Below, one piece after another: positions 53,868 to 59,589 of a DNA stretch of 59,589 nucleotides; within the stretch, counting starts at the first letter, position 1; each line of letters begins with the position of its first letter. The notes under the pieces were generated by a model. The model did no database searches, was not told the DNA's origin, and saw nothing but the letters and a program-made list of their open reading frames with translations. The DNA comes from Paenibacillus validus NBRC 15382 (GTDB lineage Bacteria; Bacillota; Bacilli; Paenibacillales; NBRC-103111), in contig NZ_BIMH01000034.1 in assembly GCF_004000985.1 (NCBI RefSeq), positions 1 to 59,589 of the forward strand. The letters run 5' to 3'. The position numbers and the translations under genes were made by a program.

Positions 53868-54166
53868 CATTTTTATTGGTTGTTTATTGTTTTTTGGCAA
53901 TAAAAATGCAGGCCTCAAGTCCACATGTACGGGCTTCGGTCTGCAAACCAATGAAAAGGCATAGAGAAATAAAAGGCATAGCTTATAAAGGCTACTCCTC
54001 AACCTATCCATGTTTGATCCCATTCATAAAAATAAGCACAACAAAAAAGCCCATAAATATGGAAAAATCTGCTTTTTTATTGCCGTCTTATCTTAAGCAA
54101 ACGGAATGCATGGATAAGCTAACCTCCTTTATAACAAAAAATCGTTCATAAATGATTAGTTGTCAA
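53868..54166 (-). promoter_or_regulatory. Attenuation-type leader with two short ORFs ahead of the MFS pseudogene
   Basis: In transcription order: TTGACA (-35-like, 54166-54161); strong ribosome site AAAGGAGG (54130-54123); a 7-codon ORF MHSVCLR (54111-54088); a terminator-like stem AAAAAAGC/GCTTTTTT with inner CCATA/TATGG (54078-54043); a second ORF MPFHWFADRSPYMWT (53962-53915); then a 12-bp stem GCATTTTTATTG with its complement (53909-53898 and 53879-53868) ending at the MFS ribosome site. This layout resembles antibiotic-sensing ribosome attenuators. Confidence 0.6.
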
Positions 54167-54312
54167 TTCGCTATCTGTGGTCAAGCATTGGGAGCGAGGT
54201 TGTCTTCCGGTCAGACATGGTTTTCAACTTAAAGTAATGAAAGTTGAAGAGTTTTGCAGCACCCGCAGACAAGAAGGAGGGGTTTCGCCTCAGCGGCGAA
54301 GCCATGTAACAC

Positions 54313-54407
54313 AAGAAGATGCCTGCCACCGTACTTCAGTGGCAAAGCTCCTTTTCGTTTTTGTGGATTTAGCTTATGGAGACAAAGCGTAGCTTGGCAA
54401 ATCCACG
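54313..54407. repeat. Structured intergenic repeat, copy B
   Basis: Begins with the hairpin CCACCGTACTTCAGTGG also present at 41592-41608, then GCTCCTTTT, then GTGGATTT (54363-54370) pairing with AAATCCAC (54399-54406), around TATGGAG as in copy A. Lies between the MFS leader and the 54584 gene. Confidence 0.65.
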
Positions 54408-54556
54408 TTGTTGACCAGAGATTCCAGTAATGCCGCAGCCTTGTCAAATAGAGAGGGGTAAGCAACTTCTCCGAAAACACTTTGCTGGGGCCTATGTACC
54501 GCGGAGTCGAGTAACAACACTCTCCTTCAAAATAAAAACAATGGGATGAAAAGATA

Positions 54557-54572
54557 GCCTCAAACATGAGGC
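54557..54572 (-). terminator. Intrinsic terminator of the small membrane protein gene
   Basis: GCCTCA and TGAGGC pair around AACA, followed on the minus strand by TATCTTTT, 12 nt after the stop at 54584. Confidence 0.75.
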
Positions 54573-54583
54573 CGCCTTCCCAT

Positions 54584-55114
54584 TTATACTGATAAATACC
54601 GAATCAAACCAAGTACAGCAAAGCAAAACAATACCGTGCCCGCTCCTATGCCCGCAATCGCGCTGTTCGCTACTTGCAGTTTTGGAGAAATAAATATGGA
54701 AAGAATAGAGACTGCAACGAGAAGCGCCGCCAGAAGATATAAGCTGCGATCGTCAAAAACGCTTTGCAGGCCGATAAAATGGATTCCGACGATAAAGGCA
54801 ATCCAGGGAGCAACAACATTTTGACGGTTCAATTTATACAACACAAAAGCGCCTGCGCCAGCCAAAAAAATTTCGATATAGACCGTAAACAAATAATTGC
54901 GGAAAGCCGTTCCGTCCGACAAAGCAGAAGGCGCATCCCAATTCTTCACGCTCAGATAGACGCCAACCAGGCAAACAAGAAGAGCTGCGGCCGACGCCAA
55001 ACCAATATATATTCGCCAGCTTGCTTTCGGTTTTTCTTGCGCCCAACCGAACCAGACAAAACTGAACATGCCGAAAATGGAAGCGTACATCGTGTAATCC
55101 CGGACATACTCCAT
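54584..55114 (-). CDS. Small integral membrane protein of unknown function
   Basis: 176-residue protein with six hydrophobic segments (about residues 6-22, 33-52, 72-92, 99-118, 124-144, 150-172). It starts MEYVRDYTMYASIFGMFSFVWFGWAQEKPK and has charged turns such as KLNRQ between helices. ATG 55114 follows AAGGAGGGATTTG; a frame back to 55144 lacks a ribosome site. It resembles small conserved membrane proteins of Bacillota, but I cannot name a family or role. It has its own terminator and stands alone between two copies of the intergenic repeat. Confidence 0.75.
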   Translation of the reverse strand: MEYVRDYTMYASIFGMFSFVWFGWAQEKPKASWRIYIGLASAAALLVCLVGVYLSVKNWDAPSALSDGTAFRNYLFTVYIEIFLAGAGAFVLYKLNRQNVVAPWIAFIVGIHFIGLQSVFDDRSLYLLAALLVAVSILSIFISPKLQVANSAIAGIGAGTVLFCFAVLGLIRYLSV

Positions 55115-55510
55115 CAAATCCCTCCTTATTATGTCGAACAGCACCGCCTTCCTTTCTTTTACATTGTATCATGATCCTGGATAGCAGATGAAATAGAAAA
55201 AAGCCGCATAAAGCCGCTCTCCACAAAATCCCCTGTGAAACCCTTCTAAAACGCAGAAAGAGCGCTGATGTGGTGCTCTCACTGGTAGTACTTATGGAGC
55301 GAACCGTGGCTTGCCAATCCACAATCCGCCGCCGCGTTATGCTGTTTGGCGAGGTTGCATGATGTCCGTAAGTGCGGCTTTTAAATTTTTCCTTAACCAA
55401 AACAAGAAAATTCCCATATGTGATGTTGATCCCCAGACCTGATTCGGAGGTCAATCGTTAAGCCGCGAAGCAGATAGGGGCACCTATGGGAGCATGATAA
55501 TCGATGACGA
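55115..55510. other. Intergenic region between the membrane protein and LytTR regulator genes
   Basis: 396-bp gap containing repeat copy C (55275-55344) and otherwise no coding remnant that I can identify. Open frames crossing it are short and without ribosome sites. The membrane protein's promoter must lie at the left end. Confidence 0.45.
55275..55344. repeat. Structured intergenic repeat, copy C (5' part degraded)
   Basis: Shares with copy A the 29-nt block at 55316-55344 without a mismatch, and the preceding TTATGGAGC plus GTGGCTTG-CCAATCCACA region with copies A and B. The left arm that should pair with AATCCAC is eroded. Confidence 0.65.
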
Positions 55511-56251
55511 TTATAGATTCATAATACTTTTAAATTCTTTTAATTTTCCTCTGCTTACTGGAACCTTTGTGCTATTGGCGTCATTCATCTTTACTAAATA
55601 CGTACTGTTAAACCAAGGAATGATTTCAGTTATGAAGTTTAGGTTGATAATATAATTTCGGTGAGATCGAAAAAAATAACCCGTTTCATCTAAAACCAAT
55701 TCCAATTCATTTAGAGACAATTCGCTTTTTTCTATGGAATCTTTAGTGGAAATGTATAATTCTTTGTCTTTGACAAACGCAAAACTGATTTCACTTACTT
55801 GAATCGGTTTTATGATGTTGTTTTTCCGTATACAGATACGACCTTCGAGCATTGGCGGCGCTTTTTCCCATTTAATTTTTGTCTTGGCTTGAAGAGATTT
55901 CACTTTTTTGATGGCATCGTCCAATCTGGATTCCGATATAGGTTTTGTAAGATAAGCTATAGCGGGCGTATTAAATGCTTCTAACGCATGTTCATAAAAA
56001 GCTGTTGAAAAAATAATGAACGGAGGATGGGTCATTTGATTTAAACGCTTGGCGAAATCTAACCCATTCATCTCAGGCATTTGGATATCTAGAAAAAGCA
56101 GATCAGGCTCATCATGAATAACTTTTGAAAGAGCTTCAACGGGATTGTGATGGATCGAGACAATTTGAATATCTATATATTTTTGAAGCAGGAATGCCAA
56201 CTCGGAACAAATAGCCGGTTCATCATCCACAATGATTGTTTTTATAAACAA
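55511..56251 (-). CDS. LytR-type response regulator with LytTR DNA-binding domain
   Basis: 246-residue regulator. The receiver has Asp55 in LLFLDIQMPEMNGLDFAKRL and Lys in AIAYLTKPISES. The LytTR output (about 140-246) has ISFAFVKDKELYISTKDS, LDETGYFFRSHRNYIINLNFI and VPVSRGKLKEFKSI. The start is TTG 56251, placed 1 nt after the kinase stop with GAGGATGTG inside the kinase end as ribosome site, so synthesis is coupled. Paired with the LytS-type kinase and divergent MHS transporter like BtsSR/YpdAB transporter-control systems. Confidence 0.92.
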   Translation of the reverse strand: MFIKTIIVDDEPAICSELAFLLQKYIDIQIVSIHHNPVEALSKVIHDEPDLLFLDIQMPEMNGLDFAKRLNQMTHPPFIIFSTAFYEHALEAFNTPAIAYLTKPISESRLDDAIKKVKSLQAKTKIKWEKAPPMLEGRICIRKNNIIKPIQVSEISFAFVKDKELYISTKDSIEKSELSLNELELVLDETGYFFRSHRNYIINLNFITEIIPWFNSTYLVKMNDANSTKVPVSRGKLKEFKSIMNL

Positions 56252-56252
56252 G

Positions 56253-57944
56253 TTAGATCACATCCTCTTTTAGACCGGTCATCGGAATTTCAAATGTTAC
56301 GATCGTACCGGATCCCGGTTCACTTTTAATATGCAGACCATAATCTTTCCCGTATATAGACTGTAATCTACGGTGAATATTAGAAAAACCTATTCCCTTT
56401 GTTTGGTGATTTAAAATTTCCGCTAACCGTTTCTCGTTAATTCCGATTCCATTATCTTCAACACGGATTTGTACATGATTTCTGTTTTTACAAACACGAA
56501 TAAATAACAAGCAGTTATTTATTTTTGGAAATAAACCGTGATGAATCGAGTTCTCAATAATAGGCTGCAAGGTAAGAACTGGCAATTTCATATTCAATAA
56601 GGATTCGTCAATTTCCATAGTCACCTTTAATCGGTTTGCGAATCTGACCTTCTCAATCTCCAAATAAGATTTTATACCATCCAACTCTTCTTTCAAACTG
56701 TTAAAGTTGTTTTTATTATTCAGATTTCGCCTGAAAATGTCGCTCAAATTGCCCAGCAGGTTTCTTGCAAGCTCAGGATTGGTTCTGCAGTAAGACATGA
56801 TGGTGCTTAGCGTGTTAAAAAGAAAATGCGGTTTAATTTGTGCCTGCAATGCATTCAATTCCGCTTGCTGCCTCATTTTGGTTTGCTTTTCTATCTCCGC
56901 AAGTTCAATTTGTACCGAAAGTAGCTTGGCTAGTCCGTCAACAAGATTGAGGTCGGTTTGGGTTTCTTTAAATGAATTTTTATAGTAAATCTGCAATGTT
57001 CCAACCGGTTTGCTGTTATGAACCAATTTTGCACCTACTGCTGATTTTAAGGGAAAATTACGATGGAAATGTGCAAACTCTTTATCTAGAGAAAGGATCC
57101 TCATCTTATTTTGTTTGAGGATGGCTTCTGTTACCTGTGCATAAATCGCCTTTTCATGAAGACCGCGGTCACTTCCAACACCTACTATACTTAAAGTTTG
57201 ATCACAATCCGTTATTACGACCGCATCGACATTTGCAATTTCATGAATAATCTCTGCTGTTTGTTTCGCCGACGTTTCATTTAGACCGGTTCTAAGATGG
57301 GGGAGGGTACGGCTAGCAATACTAAGGGCAAGATTAGCCGCAATAGCCCCGGATTGGTCCTGTAAAAGTTTAATGTTCATAAAAATCCTGATGAAAATCA
57401 TCACTCCCAAGATCGTCACACTTGTAGTAGGTATAGCTATTTTCAATTCCAATGCCAGCGCTGCTGCAAATGGTTTGGCTAGGAGCAGCACTAATATCTT
57501 TTGAATCAATTCCGCTGTGAGCCCTAACAGAACGATGTGCTGCCATTTCATTCTTAACATATCGTATTTGATCCCTGCTAGCCCTCCCAATAAGCCGCAA
57601 AGTACGGTAGAGATGGCGCAGGCAGCGGCGGTAAATCCACCGATAGAATATCTATGAATGCCTCCTATGATTCCGGAAAATATCCCAACTAGAGGGCCTC
57701 CTACAAGCCCTCCTACCACAGCACCGACAATCCTTGTGTTGGCCAATGCATCATCGATTTGAATGCCATTTTCTGTTCCAAGAATGGATAAAAACCCAAA
57801 TATTACTGAAAGAATAACGGTTCGCTTCCAACCATTTTTCCCATAAATCAAGAGTCTAAAATAATTCAATTGACCAATGAATAAAGAGATTAGAGCAACT
57901 ACGACTACATTCTCAAAGAGCCTTAGCAGGATGGTTAAATCCAC
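56253..57944 (-). CDS. LytS-type sensor histidine kinase (5TMR-LYT, GAF)
   Basis: 563-residue kinase. The 5TMR-LYT membrane sensor (about 1-190) shows IVGAVVGGLVGGPLVGIFSGIIGGIHRYSIGGFTA, the family signature. A GAF domain (about 215-345) has DAVVITDCDQTLSIVGVGSD. The His_kinase domain has QAQIKPHFLFNTLSTIMSY, LTLQPIIENSIHHGLF, VEDNGIGI and GSGTIVTFEIP. GTG 57944 lies after AAGGAGGAGGACGA; an upstream ATG (57986) overlaps nothing useful. Relatives sense pyruvate or related carboxylates. It acts through the adjacent LytTR protein. Confidence 0.93.
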   Translation of the reverse strand: MDLTILLRLFENVVVVALISLFIGQLNYFRLLIYGKNGWKRTVILSVIFGFLSILGTENGIQIDDALANTRIVGAVVGGLVGGPLVGIFSGIIGGIHRYSIGGFTAAACAISTVLCGLLGGLAGIKYDMLRMKWQHIVLLGLTAELIQKILVLLLAKPFAAALALELKIAIPTTSVTILGVMIFIRIFMNIKLLQDQSGAIAANLALSIASRTLPHLRTGLNETSAKQTAEIIHEIANVDAVVITDCDQTLSIVGVGSDRGLHEKAIYAQVTEAILKQNKMRILSLDKEFAHFHRNFPLKSAVGAKLVHNSKPVGTLQIYYKNSFKETQTDLNLVDGLAKLLSVQIELAEIEKQTKMRQQAELNALQAQIKPHFLFNTLSTIMSYCRTNPELARNLLGNLSDIFRRNLNNKNNFNSLKEELDGIKSYLEIEKVRFANRLKVTMEIDESLLNMKLPVLTLQPIIENSIHHGLFPKINNCLLFIRVCKNRNHVQIRVEDNGIGINEKRLAEILNHQTKGIGFSNIHRRLQSIYGKDYGLHIKSEPGSGTIVTFEIPMTGLKEDVI

Positions 57945-58045
57945 TCGTCCTCCTCCTTTTTGCATTTCAGCATAAATAGACGGCAAATCAGCTGCTATTT
58001 TTGAATACTTGGAAACAATTAATGGATATAATTAAAAGGGAAAGA

Positions 58046-58108
58046 TACTATTTTGTAGTATAAAGAACAGTTCTAATGACTTCAACTAGACGGGTGTAAG
58101 CGTTACAC
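58046..58108. promoter_or_regulatory. Candidate operators upstream of the MHS transporter
   Basis: TACTATTTTGTAGTA (58046-58060) is a 5-5-5 palindrome. GTGTAAGCGTTACAC (58094-58108) is a 15-bp palindrome resembling a CcpA cre site but one base shorter than the perfect TGTAAnCGnTTACA form. Both lie within 165 bp of the transporter start. No confident -35/-10 pair was found. Confidence 0.45.
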
Positions 58109-58210
58109 AAATCTTCGAAAGGTCGATCATTGATGCAAGCAAAGGCTTAAAAAACAATCAACATGCACCCATCGAAGAAAGCGGTTACTTTCTGAAGGAG
58201 GAATTAAATA

Positions 58211-59518
58211 ATGTCTCAATCCGTTGAGTCGACAAAGAAGGGAAGCATTGCAGGTAACATCTTTAAAGGTTCGGTTGGAAATCTGATCGAATGGTACGAC
58301 TGGTACGTTTATGCTGCATTCGCAGTCTATTTCTCATCACAGTTCTTTCCTAAGGGAGACCCGACAAGCCAACTCCTCAACACGGCGGCGATCTTTGCCG
58401 TAGGCTTCTTAATGCGCCCAATAGGGAGCCTGTTGCTGGGCCGATACGCCGACCGTCATGGCCGCCGTGCTGCGCTGACGCTTTCCATCTCTGTCATGGC
58501 CAGTGGTTCCCTGATCATTGCCTGTACCCCTAGTTATAGCTCCATTGGCATAATGGCTCCCATTATTTTGGTTCTCGCTCGATTACTCCAAGGGTTGTCG
58601 CTAGGCGGAGAATATGGAACCTCGGCAACGTACTTGTCCGAGATGGCCAGCAGAGGCCGCCGCGGCTTCTACTCAAGCTTCCAATACGTCACACTTATTG
58701 GAGGCCAGTTGGTGGCGCTGGGCGTCCAGATCATCCTCCAACAACTACTCAGCGAAGCCGAAATGCAGGCCTGGGGCTGGCGTATTCCTTTCATCATTGG
58801 AGCACTGGGGGCACTAGCTGTCTTGTGGCTGCGCCGCTCGATGGACGAATCAGAACAGTTTTCCAAAATGGGCTCCGAAAGCAGGGCAAACGCCGGAACC
58901 ATGCGAGCTCTGATGAAGCATCCTAAAGCGGTGCTGACCGTGGTCGGATTAACGCTCGGCGGAACCGTCGCCTTCTATACTTATACAACGTATTTACAAA
59001 AGTTCATGGTGAATTCTGTAGGCCTCCCCAAGGACGTCGTCAGCTGGATCAACTTTATTGCCCTGCTGGTATTTATCGTACTTCAGCCGCTCGCCGGCAT
59101 GCTGTCCGACCGGATCGGACGGCGCCCGCTATTGCTCTGTTTCGGTATCCTCGGTACTTTGCTGACAGCGCCACTGTTCTTTATCATGGAGAACATGAAG
59201 AATCCTATGGGTGCTTTCTTGCTCATGCTGGCTGGTCTCATCATTGTTACCGGTTATACTTCCATCAATGCCATCGTGAAAGCCGAGCTTTTCCCGACAG
59301 AAGTTCGCGCTCTTGGCGTAGGCTTCCCGTACGGACTCACCGTTGCGGTGTTCGGCGGGACCGCGGAGTTCATCGCATTGTGGTTCAAGAGCATTGGAAT
59401 GGAGTCGCTCTTCTACTTCTATGTGGCTGCCTGTATTGCGGTGAGTTTCTTCGTCTACTGGCGTATGGGCGAGTCTTCCAAATCGTCCCACATCGAAGCC
59501 GAGCTTGACCGCAAATAA
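58211..59518 (+). CDS. MHS-family MFS transporter (KgtP-like carboxylate:proton symporter)
   Basis: 435-residue transporter with 12 predicted membrane helices. Signature stretches: VGNLIEWYDWYVYAAFAVYFS at helix 1, GSLLLGRYADRHGRRAAL (loop 2-3 MFS motif), LLQGLSLGGEYGTSATYLSEMA, GWRIPFIIGALGALAVLWLRRSMDES and LSDRIGRRPLL. Metabolite:H+ symporters of this type import 2-oxoglutarate, citrate, proline or shikimate; KgtP is the nearest by wording. ATG 58211 follows GAAGGAGGAATTAA. Divergent from the LytST-type pair, which probably controls it. Confidence 0.92.
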   Translation: MSQSVESTKKGSIAGNIFKGSVGNLIEWYDWYVYAAFAVYFSSQFFPKGDPTSQLLNTAAIFAVGFLMRPIGSLLLGRYADRHGRRAALTLSISVMASGSLIIACTPSYSSIGIMAPIILVLARLLQGLSLGGEYGTSATYLSEMASRGRRGFYSSFQYVTLIGGQLVALGVQIILQQLLSEAEMQAWGWRIPFIIGALGALAVLWLRRSMDESEQFSKMGSESRANAGTMRALMKHPKAVLTVVGLTLGGTVAFYTYTTYLQKFMVNSVGLPKDVVSWINFIALLVFIVLQPLAGMLSDRIGRRPLLLCFGILGTLLTAPLFFIMENMKNPMGAFLLMLAGLIIVTGYTSINAIVKAELFPTEVRALGVGFPYGLTVAVFGGTAEFIALWFKSIGMESLFYFYVAACIAVSFFVYWRMGESSKSSHIEAELDRK

Positions 59519-59589
59519 AGGGGACAACCTTGGCGGTACATGTCCATGCCGTGCTCACTCCGCTCTGCTCCGTTGCGTGCGCTCTGAAC

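Noticed and set aside
53820..54023. 67-codon minus-strand frame (MDRLRSSLYK...) before the MFS pseudogene
   Set aside because: It overlaps the MFS start and the leader hairpins, and has no good ribosome site; the short leader ORFs fit better.

Overview
The window reads as chromosome of a Paenibacillaceae-type Bacillota. The evidence is strong AGGAGG-class ribosome sites, many GTG/TTG starts, BcrA/LanF-type resistance transporters, YesMN- and LytST-type two-component systems, a Fur 7-1-7 box and a GlnR-type box. By eye (not computed) about 6.5-35 kb is richer in G+C than about 40-58 kb. Genes are packed, mostly on the minus strand. I saw no tRNA, rRNA, CRISPR array, integrase or intact insertion sequence.

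Layout. 1-0.6 kb: edge-truncated FadR/GntR regulator. 1.0-5.6 kb: a response regulator, histidine kinase and lantibiotic-immunity-type ABC transporter (ATPase plus two permeases); a terminator-like hairpin overlaps the ATPase start. 5.6-6.4 kb: a broken MFS gene. 6.5-10.5 kb: fixABCX electron-bifurcating flavoprotein operon headed by an unknown 120-residue protein. 10.7-12.8 kb: Crp-type regulator, flavohaemoglobin hmp with a class II Crp-like site, and a 50-residue Fur-boxed FhuF-C-like protein. 13-17.3 kb: ROK repressor, SRPBCC protein, AraC regulator, AraC remnant, AlkA glycosylase.

17.4-34.6 kb is the centrepiece, a nitrogen-scavenging island. One apparent operon of 13 genes, urtABCDE-amiE-amiB-ureDFABCEG, couples a urea/short-amide ABC transporter, an aliphatic amidase with its AmiB-type AAA+ partner, and a full urease. 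Divergent from it is a 965-residue protein joining an AmiC/UrtA-like ligand-binding domain without signal peptide to GAF-like, PAS-like, sigma-54 AAA+ and Fis domains. The gene for sigma-54 itself (rpoN) follows, convergent. The shared 445-bp intergenic region holds a well-formed -24/-12 promoter facing urtA and a TGTnA-N7-TnACA GlnR/TnrA box. I infer a self-contained switch: nitrogen status sets the activator level, amide or urea binding activates it, and sigma-54 RNA polymerase transcribes the whole uptake and hydrolysis operon.

34.7-41.3 kb: aldo/keto reductase; then tctC-tctA-tctB, a KDPG/KHG-type aldolase, an IclR regulator and a divergent P-loop kinase, tied together by two identical inverted IclR-like operators. 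41.6-50.6 kb: GH4 glycosidase, PdxA-like dehydrogenase and sugar ABC transporter, divergent from a YesMN-type two-component pair whose kinase seems to start at CTG. 50.7-58 kb: two further His_kinase-family systems (one with a LuxR-type, one with a LytTR output), a second broken MFS gene behind an intact attenuation-type leader, a small membrane protein and a family of structured intergenic repeats. 58.2-59.5 kb: an MHS-family transporter divergent from the LytST pair and probably its target.
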